Shown here piece by piece: positions 34,414 to 43,842 of a stretch of DNA of 64,000 bases. The notes under the pieces were generated by a model. The model saw nothing but the letters and a program-made list of their open reading frames with translations. It was not told where the DNA came from and searched no databases. Source of the stretch: Corythucha ciliata. Taxonomy: Eukaryota; Arthropoda; Insecta; Hemiptera; Tingidae. Each line of letters starts with the position of its first letter. Positions within the stretch are counted from its first letter, which is position 1. The stretch is from the NCBI GenBank assembly GCA_038030265.1, contig CM075941.1, positions 57,823,952-57,887,951 on the forward strand, written 5' to 3'. The translations under genes and the position numbers were made by a program.

Positions 34414-34685
34414 ACTAAAGTACGCGACACGAAATAAGGCGGGTGTGACTCATCGGCTCTCCCATGCCCTGTTGCCACTCCGTGCGTTGTGGTTGGTGAT
34501 GTGAGGTGGGGTTTTACGAACGCTCACCGGCTCACAGCTCTCCAAAGTGACAACGATGGGAGCGCAACGTTGCCAGTTTGGGTGTAGACTTGAGCTTTTC
34601 ATCGCATCTTTGGGACTATTATGCGCAACGTTGGTTTTTTAGTCGATGAGTCACACCCGCCTTATTTCGTGTCGCGTACTTTAGT
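34414..34685. repeat. 42-bp perfect inverted repeat around a 188-bp core
   Basis: 34414-34455 and 34644-34685 are exact reverse complements, beginning 'actaaagtacgcgacacgaa'. The core is GC-richer than its surroundings. It could be a small MITE or a snap-back repeat. No clear target duplication is visible. Confidence 0.8.
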
Positions 34686-34739
34686 CACGTGACCTTTATG
34701 TTGGCTTCACAGTTTTTCCACCACGCAGCCTGAAGCGAT

Positions 34740-35570
34740 CTCTATTTATATATACTCTAAGGGCTAAACTGACAGATTCGCGCCTTGAAAAACGACCATT
34801 GAGCATGCGCCTGAAACTGAATGATTCACGGACTACAAATTGTAAAATCAGTCATTCGCGAGAATTCGGGGTTCAGACCACGGATTTTATTCTTAAACCC
34901 TCCCATCGGCAACGGTCAATTTTGCTTGAGCTGCCAATCTCGTCTCTAAAACTGTCCGTTTCCTCTTTAATAACTCTCAAATCCACCCCAGAAGCTGACA
35001 GTTTTGACTTGAAATCTGCCAATTTCCTCTTGCATAACAAAAAAGGTCACACAACTTGATTTCGAGATTTAGCCGCAGACAACTTTCGGCTAACAGCGTG
35101 GGGTTTTTGTTTTTGAGCTATACTTCACCCCTGAAACAGTCGAGTTCTAAAAACTCTCAACGACAATTACGTCCAGTAAACTGTCAAGTTCGGCCCCGAC
35201 GTTGTCAATTTCGCCCCAAAAATTGTCAAATTTCTCATAAATAACGGTCAATTTTGTCATAGAAACTGTCAAGGTCAAGGAAACAGTTGAGTACTAGAAA
35301 CTGTTAACTTCGCCCTATAAACTGTCAAATAAATGTTTAAAACAGTCAATTTCATCGTTTGAACTGTCAATTTCGTCCTAGTATTGTCAATTTAGTCACG
35401 AAACCTACCAATGTCATCCCGAAATTGCCAATTCCGTCCTATAAACTGTCACTTTCGTTCTGGAATCATTCAAAACTGCCAACGTCATAATACAAAATTG
35501 TCATTTTCGTTCATGAAACTGCCAATTTCGTCCTAATAATTTTTTCGTTAAAACTGCTAAGTTGGTCCTG
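34740..35570. repeat. Degenerate short-repeat array, family D
   Basis: Loose repeats of 'aaactgtcaatttcgtcct' with spacing near 20-40 bp. The phrase is similar in style to families A, B and E. No gene is supported. Confidence 0.55.
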
Positions 35571-36400
35571 GAAAGTATCAACGAGCATTTTTTCCCCCGG
35601 AAGAATAATAAAATAACGCACGTTGATCCAGTTTGTGAGGTTGAAGTTGCAGACTGTTCGAGGAATGACTTGTCAAGTTGTTATCTCATATTATAAAGGA
35701 TCTAAACGAATTAAATCGCTAATAAACTCTGTTTTCCAATTGATTATCGCAGTGTCAAAAACATGGCAACGCATTAGACTTGAATGATTCAAGTTTTTTG
35801 GCCTTTCGTAACACGAGCAAGTCCCTCGATATCCAGTGACATAATGATACTTGAAGAAGATTAATTTCCTCAACCTACTTCCGTCGTTTTCCCACTCGAA
35901 TTTTCTTTCATTGAACGAACGCGATATTTTTTTCCCTCAACCCCTTGCGAGTCATAAACAGAAAAAAAAAAAGTGCACGCTAAAAATCATTTTTCTCACG
36001 CGTACGTACGCGTTTTCTAAAACAGTTCTATAACAAGTATGAGCATAAACAGTTTTAGCGTGGAGAGACACACTGAGTATATAATTCAAAGTAAATTTTA
36101 AAGCACTAAACAATTCCGTCCATCGTTGCTCTCTTTTTCTTAATAACTCTTGAAATATTCATCTTCGAACAAGATTTCATTTTCTTCCGAAAATATAGGC
36201 CAATACGTACTAGCGATTTGTAGTCGGTATCTGTATTGTCTTTTTATTTTATGATTTTCTTAAAATATAGATTGCTGATGAAGGGCACCGGGATTGGGCC
36301 CGAAATACATACTGTCAAAAACTACGCGGCTATATTTGTTCAAATTAAAAAACTGTTAAATTAGGTCAACGTACTTCATACTTCAAAATCCCACTGTCTG
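35571..36400. other. Non-coding stretch with a hammerhead-like core
   Basis: No gene. At 36275-36305 the order CTGATGA, GGGC(11 nt)GCCC, GAAA matches the conserved core of a hammerhead ribozyme with stem II. Convincing stems I and III were not found by eye, so function is unproven. Confidence 0.35.
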
Positions 36401-36757
36401 CGCTGAATAAAAACATTGGTATAGTAAAACGGGGGAAAATATGTATTTTATACGTTGGCTACTGTCAAGGTTATTGGTTTTGATCCCTCGATCGGAAGGT
36501 CTCAACTTATATTTAGAAGGCGTGATCGGGTACGACAGGAAAACTACTACCGACGGGGTACGAGCCCGCCGAGCAGTAGCTTGAAGGTAGAGGATGAAAT
36601 GGGTACGAGCCTTTTCTTCCTCAGGGAACGGCCAAAGTGGTACGAGCACTTTGAAGCCGGAGCAAGGTTTAGGAGGACCTTCCAAGGGTACGAGCCTTGG
36701 TAGGTCGGAAAGAGGTGAAGTGGCTCCAGGTGAGGCTGCGTAAGTTGGTATCTCTTA
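36400..36757 (-). repeat. Probable distal part of a gypsy LTR, with iterated GGTACGAGC motif
   Basis: Lies on the far side of the Harbinger insertion from the LTR piece at 39876-40010 and would complete that LTR on the minus strand. It contains five 'ggtacga' motifs, near 36529, 36557, 36602, 36640 and 36688. The outer boundary was not determined. Confidence 0.4.
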
Positions 36758-36975
36758 AGGCGCGTCCACACTATGCCGATCGGTTAGGATCGCCCTGGTC
36801 GGGTCGGCACGGTATCCCTCGCACGCCTGGTTCTGCACGCCGTCCACACTCAAGAGTAGTGAGTACGGGGCGATCAGCTTCAGTGCACCACCAATATCCC
36901 TCCAGTTCAGTGGGCTTTGCGTTTAGTGAAGTGTGGAATTAGTTTTCATTTATTTATTTATTCAGTTTTAAAGCA

Positions 36976-39105
36976 ATGAGCGATAGCGAAGACATTTTTG
37001 TAGCTGCGGCTGCTGTTGAGATTGGAATTGCTGCCACTGAATTCCACAGCGTTCGCCCTCGCAGGTTTTGGGTTCGCCCCAGCATTAAAAATGGCAGAAA
37101 AAAATACAGCGCCACCACGTTCATGAGCGATTTGCTACTTGACGAAGAAGATGCTCTCAATTATGAGTACCGAAACGACGTGGGGTAAACAAATTTCTTC
37201 AGGATGAAGAGTTCGGACTTTGAAATTTTGTTAGGCATGGTGGGAGAAAAAATTACGAAAAAAAGTACCCATCTCAGGCAGACTATTCCAGCAAGTGAAC
37301 GTCTTGCGGTCACCCTGCGTTTTATAGCATCAGGAGATTCATATCATTCACTAATGTATATGATGAAGATATCCAAACAAGCAATATCTTCCTTCGTGCC
37401 GGAAGTGTGTGATGCCATCATTGCATCCCTTCAAGATTACGTCAAGGTAAATAAATCGTAATTATTGAAAACAAGCAACTTTTAATATTGTGTAGTATTG
37501 GTCTAAAACCACATGAATGCCCCAAAAAACGGATAATTAAAATAGCAGGAGGTCTTTAATTTTCAGTGATGGGGGGGGGGGGGTTCTTGAGTGTTTTTCT
37601 GTAGGAGAAGCAATGAATCAATGAAACATTCAGAGAGAATAGATCCTGATGACTGCTCCTGCTGATCTGAATGAGAAGATCCACTTGCAACCGATGCCAG
37701 TGGCAGCGGGGACTGGGAATATGCAGAAGAGCATTCAGGTGACGGCGATTGGGGGTATGGAGGTGACGTACACTGAGGCGATGTACGTACCTGCGGCGTA
37801 GGCTTGTACTGAAACGCATTGTTGTATGGTTGCTGGGGGTAGTATGTAAAACGAGAAGGTTCGCTGCATTGCTCATACGCCCCCATTTCCGCCTCAAATA
37901 GAGCTTGGTTGATGGCATTTTGCACGAGAAATCTGGTACGTGGGGAATCAAGCCGGCGAAGTTTTATTGCGACTTGCTCGCCGAACAATGAAAACTCATC
38001 TTTATTGTCGACTTTTCTTGCTTGAATGGATTTCATAAGATTCACTGCTTCATTTATGATAGGTGCGCCAGCAGAAGATAAAATTACACGCTTAGGCGGG
38101 TGAGATTTGAGGTTTTTCGGAGATTTGAATTCTTTCCGTTTGGAAGCTTTCGTAGGGGTTTTCGCTTCAGTCGGTTCATCTTGAGAAGTGGGATGACCGC
38201 CTTGGTTTTCTGGTGGTTGTTCCTCCTCGATTCTGTCGGTTTCTTCTCCATACGTTGATGGCTGAAATTGAAATTTTTATTTTTTAGATGCCACAGAGGG
38301 AAGAGGAATGGAATGCAATTGCCAGACAATTTGAGGAGAAGTGGAATTTTCCGCAATGCATTGGTGCCATAGACGGCTAACTCATAGCTGTCAAAGCTCC
38401 TATGCGATCGGGGTCTGAGTTTTTCAATTATAAGGGATTCTTCAGCATAGTGCTACTCGCTGTTGTAGATGCGAATTACAATTTCATCTACGTAAACGTG
38501 GGTTGTCAAGGAAGAATTTCCGACGGCGGAGTCTTCAACAACACATTATTCAAGAAAGGACTTGAAGAGAACACTTTAAATTTGCCTACCCCACGTCCTT
38601 TGCCGTACCGAAGTCTCCCAATTCCGTACGTTGTAGTTGCGGACGATGCTTTCCCACTCAGCCAAAATATGATGAAGCCATATTCTGGATGCAACGACAA
38701 GGGAACAAAAAAACGAATTTTCAGCTTCAGGCTGAGCAGGGCTCGAAGGGTGTCCGAAAACGCATTTGGGGTACTATCAACGAGCTTTCGTGTCTTCAGA
38801 TCTCCCATGGAGTTGGAACCAGAAGCAGCTACAAAAGTGACCATGGCAGCTGTGTACCTACACAATATTTGCGGAAAAGTGCTTCAAGGTCTGTCTACAG
38901 CCCCGTTGGGGCCTTCGACACTGAATCTACATAAGATGGGGAAGTAACTCCTGGGCTTTGGAGGCAAGACATGTCTTCTTCTCAACTTAACAACATTCCA
39001 CACGTTCCAAGAAGAAGTTCTGCTACTGCCCAAGCTATCAGAGATGAGTTTGAGGAATATTTTGTGTCTCCGCAAGGCGAAATTAGTTTCCAGTACGATA
39101 AGTAA
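36976..39105 (+). pseudogene. Harbinger transposase, broken (two exons)
   Basis: Exon 1 36976-37446 and exon 2 38288-39105, joined by a GT-AG intron of 841 nt. The catalytic blocks are 'IGAIDG' with the following lysine codon replaced by TAA near 38378, 'VVADDAFPL' and 'RRVSENAFGVL'. A TAA at 37186-37188 interrupts exon 1 and a frameshift near 38935 displaces the last ~55 residues. It cannot be translated as an active enzyme, but the splice sites remain. Confidence 0.8.
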
Positions 39106-39622
39106 ATGCCTACATTTTGAGTAAACACATAAAATATGGTTAAAAATAGAGTTTAAATTTAGCTTTCCGTTTTTTTAAAAACCCCACGTTGTCCTTCCAA
39201 ATTTTACCAACTTACATTTAAAAATGACACTTGTAAAACTTTGGGAATAGAAATTTTGAGTAGGTATTCATGAAATGTCAACTTACTTCAACGTTGTCCA
39301 CAGTTTTTTTTGGTTTATTTTTGTCGACTAAGAAAAGAAGTGCTTCGTAAGCAAACCATTTGCTTTCATACATTTCGTCCGCGCCAGAACCAGTTTTCTT
39401 GCTGTCTATTTCTTTCTTCCTCTCACGAGCGAAATGGCTTTGGAGATATTTGATTTTCTTTTCGACTTCACTTTTCTCCAATCCGAAAAACGTGGCAATT
39501 TCTGAAAGGCTATCGTGCCTTTTATTTCTGTTTTTATACTCCCGATGCGTAGAATCCCATAGCAGGGGACGTTCGCGGTACACCTCGATTAGAGCTAAAG
39601 TGTCTTCATCGGCCCACGGCAT
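37563..39622 (-). CDS. Harbinger accessory MADF/BESS protein (two exons)
   Basis: Exon 1 39622-39287 (112 codons) and exon 2 38261-37563, splice donor GTAAGT at 39286 and acceptor TTTCAG ending 38262, phase 0, about 344 residues. Exon 1 is a MADF domain ('TLALIEVYRERPLLWDSTH', 'KKIKYLQSHFARERKKE', 'SKWFAYEALLFL'). Exon 2 has a basic linker and the BESS-like 'FGEQVAIKLRRLDS' helix, then a Ser/Pro-rich tail. The whole transposase exon 2 lies within this gene's intron. DNA binding and transposase import is the known family role. Confidence 0.82.
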
Positions 39623-39878
39623 TTTAAAAACAAAAAACTTTTGCCTCAATGATGAACGCGACCCAACTGAGGCCGACACGCACGTCCCCACTAAGCATAC
39701 TGGAATCATCAGGATCCCCTTCCTTTGATGCGTACCGACATCGGTCGGGTTACGATATCCCTGAGTCGGGACGCCTTCCGCACGTTCCTCTTTGCGTATT
39801 CACCCGTCCACATTATGCTTGCTTTGCAGATCGGCAAGGGCGATCCTAACCGATCGGCATAGTGTGGACGCGCCTTTA

Positions 39879-40542
39879 GTAGTTGGAGAACTTGTGGATT
39901 GGAGCGTTGGTGCTTGAATCGATGTTGTTTTCCGTTACAGAAGGTTCTCCGACAGCTTATCCTTTTTTTACCGGTTTATTTTAAATTTGGTTTTTACAAG
40001 TCGTAACACATCTCCCCCCAAGATTTTTTCTTATACAAAAAAAAATTAATATGGCTTTTATACAGCGTTACATATTGTGTTTGAGTTGTGAACATTGCAC
40101 AAAAAAAAAAAAAAAAATGGTATTTACATAGCGCGTTAGGAACACGTGGATCGTTAAGGCGGAGGCCTTGTAGGGGTCTCTGAAAACGTGAATCGCACGG
40201 GTGGTTTGACAATTCGACCACTGCGTGTCGCGGTTGGTGTTGCTTTTGGACTTGGAGTTTCTTGTGACGGATTTGTTGATGAAGACGATGAGGATGTCGG
40301 TGTGCCATAATGACTCGATGTTGGAGTTTGGCGTGGAGTTGAGGGTGGCGTTTTCTGAGTTGGTGTGAGATGATCCTCTGAAGTCGGAGTCTCGTTTTTT
40401 TGTTACACTGCCCTCGTTGACAGGTGACCGTGTAAGGGTCGTGTCGGTCGACGTCTCATTGTTGTTTGGCAGAAGAAATGCTGGTGTAACGCATGGGGGC
40501 AATCTACTGGCACCAAAAATCGAAAAAGGTGGTCCTGAGAAC
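39879..40542 (-). mobile_element. 3' end of a minus-strand gypsy element (pol tail, purine tract, LTR start)
   Basis: The minus strand shows a Pol C-terminal tail ending 'RSGRIVKPPVRFTFSETPT' with a stop at 40156-40154, then non-coding DNA with an A/T tract, a purine tract 'CTTGGGGGGAGA' near 40022-40011, and an LTR starting near 40010 ('TGTGTTACGACTTG'). About 117 bp of that LTR recur at 57707-57823. The Harbinger element splits the LTR. The rest of this gypsy element is not adjacent on the right, where a plus-strand gypsy begins. Confidence 0.7.
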
Positions 40543-41484
40543 TGTGGCCATCCCAAATTCGGACGAACTTAACTGCGCCTCCGGCGCACTCCAATCCCCC
40601 CAGGAAATGCAAGACCCCCTCGCCATCATCTCAGTATAAAAGTGCCCGAGACGCGTAACTCGGGGCTCTTTGTCTCTCTTTCGTTTTATCTTCTCGTCGC
40701 CGTCAGAAGGTGTTGTGGTGAGTTCCTTTCCTTTTCCTTCCCTATCTTTCCCTTTGGTTCAAGAGGTTGGATTGATTAATTTTTTTGTAATTTCTCTTTT
40801 TTCAAGTTAAAATACAATTCTAATTGTTTCTTTTGGTTATTCCTTTGATTCACGTCCCCCTTCGGTTTTAAATAAATTCTTCACAAAAATAAAGAACTAA
40901 GAAATTCTTTCACTTCTCCTTACTTCCTCAACCCGGCTAAATGAGGAAGTTTCACGTTTTCCAAAAATATTTTTTTTCGATTAGGCACATCAATCCTTCC
41001 ACGTAAATAAATAAATAAAAATTTTAAACCCTTCAGAAACATTTTTTATTTCTCAACAAAAGTTGGCATATTTGAAATCCCGCCAAAACGAACATTTTCC
41101 GCAACGTAATCGTCGTTGTATTCTCTGTCCTTTTCATGCCTCTAAATAGCTCATCTGTTTATCCTCCACTATTGTATTATTGGAGAGCTCTAGTAGAAAA
41201 TAAGGCAAAGAAACACAACAAACCGCTCTTCGACAGCTACATTACAGGTGACTTTTTTTCGGAAAGCGCCTATGACGCAAACGTGCTAGCTGGCGTGTTT
41301 GAAATGACCTAAAACTTCAAAAATCGCGTATTTATTAACTGTTGGATTATTTTACGAACGGATCACGATTTATGCTCTATTTTAGCATAAATAAACCTTA
41401 AAAAATAAATTTATAAATAAGTTCTGACCCATGAAACTTCCTCATTAGAAATATGATCAGATCCCCAATTATCTGACATATTTT
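40543..41484 (+). promoter_or_regulatory. Putative 5' LTR of the env-bearing gypsy element
   Basis: TATAAA at 40635-40640 followed by a pyrimidine-rich initiator-like region ('ctctttgtctctct', about 40670) fits a retroelement promoter. AATAAA signals occur near 40870 and 40889. A primer-binding candidate 'TGGTGGAGGCGCCGGGTA' starts at 41485. A 16-bp inverted repeat pair at 40940 and 41446 may mark a MITE inside the LTR. The second LTR is missing, so the limits cannot be confirmed. Confidence 0.5.
40940..41446. repeat. Possible MITE inside the LTR
   Basis: The ends 'AATGAGGAAGTTTCACG' and 'CATGAAACTTCCTCATT' are reverse complements with one mismatch. The interior has no coding frame. The target duplication is unclear. 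Confidence 0.45.
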
Positions 41485-41581
41485 TGGTGGAGGCGCCGGG
41501 TACCCTTAAATCTATTGCAAGACAAAATTAATTTCTATTTCGATAGACTTTTTATTTCGTCATAATATTCTTGTCTTCTCC

Positions 41582-42973
41582 ATGTCTCTTTTATCAAATA
41601 ATAAACTCCATGAATGTATTGTTGAAGCACCTCAAGGACGCAGATCAAAGGGTTTCACAAAACCACAATTAATTGAAGTTTCAGATCATTTCAACTTCGG
41701 ACCAGTAGATATAAGTATTGATCAATTGCGTGCTCGTATACGAACATTTTTGAGGCAAAATCCCGACGTGCTTGATAACTTTAAATTTACTGTTGTTACC
41801 GATAGGGCCTCTCCTCCCATTGGAAATTTTTCTGAACCAGAGTCTTACCTTAGTGTAAAAGCGATAAGCCCTTCTACACACGGCGTTATGCAAACCGTAA
41901 CCGAAACCCCTTTAGGTGCCAACACGCGTCTTCCTCCGGCTCCACCCGTCATACACCCTCCTAGATTTTCTTTGGCTTCCCAAAACGTAACTATGGAGTC
42001 GTCCCTTTCAAAACGTTTACCAAAGGTTTCCCCCTCCAACTATTCGGGATTTCCCACCGAAAATATTCAAGATTATCTCGACAATTTTGACCTGATTTCA
42101 AACGTAAATGGGTGGAATGACCTTGATAAAGTAATGTATTTGCCACTGTATCTGTTAGGTTCGGCTAAAATTTTTTACGAAAATCTTATAAAATCACAGG
42201 GCACCGTAAATTGGGCCGAATTTCGTACACGATTCATTAAACAATTCCAGAACCCTCTATTTCTCAGGCAACTTAAGTTACAATTAGAAAAGTTAAAACA
42301 ACTCCCGAATCAAAGTAGTCTCGATTATATTGCACAGGTTCAAAATTTATGTTACAAAATTAACCCTGACATGTCTGAGGAAGAAATTCTAAATTATATT
42401 TTTAATGGTCTGAATGAAGACCTTTTGAGTGTTGTTCCTGTTGGGGACAACAGTTCAATTGAGAAATTGAAAACAAATCTTCAAAGTATAGAAATAAGTC
42501 GACAAATCATTGCGGACCGAAAGTGTGCTCATCCCAATACTTCTATTCAAGCACTTGAACAAAAATTTGACTCTTTGGTAAATTTAGTCACTTCTAAAAG
42601 CTATGAAAATAGTATTGTAAATAAAAGTCCCAGTACGAATGGCAACAGGAATAATTCCAAATTTAATTACCGGTCTCAATCCGGCCAGGTGGTATGTCAG
42701 TTTTGCTCCTGACCGGGCCATGTGTTGGCAAATTGTTTTAAATTTAACGGATTCAAACCCCAAACTTCAAGAACGGTGGTCTGTCAATATTGTTCAACTT
42801 CTGGTCAAGTATTTGCACAATGCAGGAAACGTCTTGCACCTCAACGGACACCCCCAACCGTGTGCCAGTATTGTTCCACACCAGGACATTCGTTATTTAA
42901 TTGTAGAAAGTTTAAAGTAGCAAATGGCCAGGTAAATTTTAACTTTAACCCAAGAAGAGAAAAAAACTCGTAA
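41582..42973 (+). pseudogene. gag: gag of the env-bearing gypsy element
   Basis: Residues about 1-150 are an unrecognised N-terminal region and about 160-290 a Retrotrans_gag-type capsid ('YLDNFDLISNVNGW', 'WAEFRTRFIKQF', 'LDYIAQVQNLC'). Three tandem CCHC-like knuckles follow: 'CQFCS-PGHVLANC', 'CQYCSTSGQVFAQC' (His replaced by Gln) and 'CQYCSTPGHSLFNC'. An in-frame TGA at 42710-42712 lies within the first knuckle, and the frame is open on both sides, ending 42973. Packages element RNA in intact relatives. Confidence 0.85.
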
Positions 42974-42993
42974 ATGTTGCGAGCCGAGCTCAG

Positions 42994-43842
42994 GTGTTAT
43001 GCAACAAGAACTTATCTTCAAAACCTGAGTCATCCCTTTCTACCCCATCACTCTTTCCGCATTCTTCTTCTTTGAATCTAGTTACTACGATGGCCCCTTC
43101 AAGTTGTAAAATTAACAACTGCTATGTCGATCCTAATTTAGTCCTAATTGATGTTATCTATGAGAATAGTCTTATACCAGCTCTGGTTGATTCAGGATCA
43201 TCTATTTCTGCTTTTAATTTTAAATTACTCTCACCGACCCACGTAGATAAATCTAATAAAATTTGTGCCAGCGCCGCAAACGGGTCATCCCTTCAGATAT
43301 TAGGAAAATCCAATGTAAATTTTCAAATTCTAGGTCAAAATTTCTCTCACGAAGTTCAAGTAACTCTATCTTACCCCATAATTCTTGGAAATGACTTTTT
43401 GAAAAGGTACAAGGCTGTAATACATTTCGAAAAACTCGCTCTTATTTTAAAATTGGGTTGTTCATATCTTCAAATCCCGTTTAGGCCCTTCATGTCAAAG
43501 GAAAACAATTATCCAAATTCAAAATCTTGTCCAAGAAATACAAAATGTTGTACGGTCAGAACAATAGAGGACGTGGTTATCCCTCCCAAGTCGAGGCTTG
43601 AAGTTCCAATTTCATGGCAGAACCCCTTAAATAACTCACTCTCTCTCGAATCAATAGATCTAAATTATTGCTACTTTGATAAAAATGACTTTCAACCCAT
43701 TGACTTAAATCATTCCACTGAATCTGCTGTTCCCTCAATTATTCTTCAAAATTTGTCCGTCAATCCTCGAAGAATTCTCAGAGGCACTCAAATAGGCACT
43801 ATATCGAACACCAGTCGGGTAGAAAAAGTACAAAATAGCTAG
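42994..43842 (+). pseudogene. pol: Protease region of the env-bearing gypsy element
   Basis: Aspartic protease with 'LIPALVDSGSSISAF' at residues about 62-76 and 'VTLSYPIILGNDFL' near 125-138. It lies in a frame different from gag and from the RT frame that follows, with a one-base shift near 43835. The frame could have been reached by ribosomal frameshifting after gag, but the second shift is most simply a mutation. Confidence 0.8.

Larger units (their letters stand above)
36758..39875. mobile_element. Second PIF/Harbinger transposon, interleaved genes
   Basis: Terminal inverted repeats start 'AGGCGCGTCCACACTATGCC' and are identical for 39 bp. TTA at 36755-36757 and 39876-39878 is the target duplication. 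It carries a plus-strand transposase with two visible nonsense codons and a frameshift, and a minus-strand MADF/BESS gene that looks intact. The element sits inside the LTR of a minus-strand gypsy element. Confidence 0.92.

Noticed and set aside
37191..37203. Tiny intron removing the stop codon in the second Harbinger transposase
   Set aside because: 'gtaaac...ttcag' at this point would be about 18 nt, far too short for a spliceosomal intron; treated as a nonsense codon.
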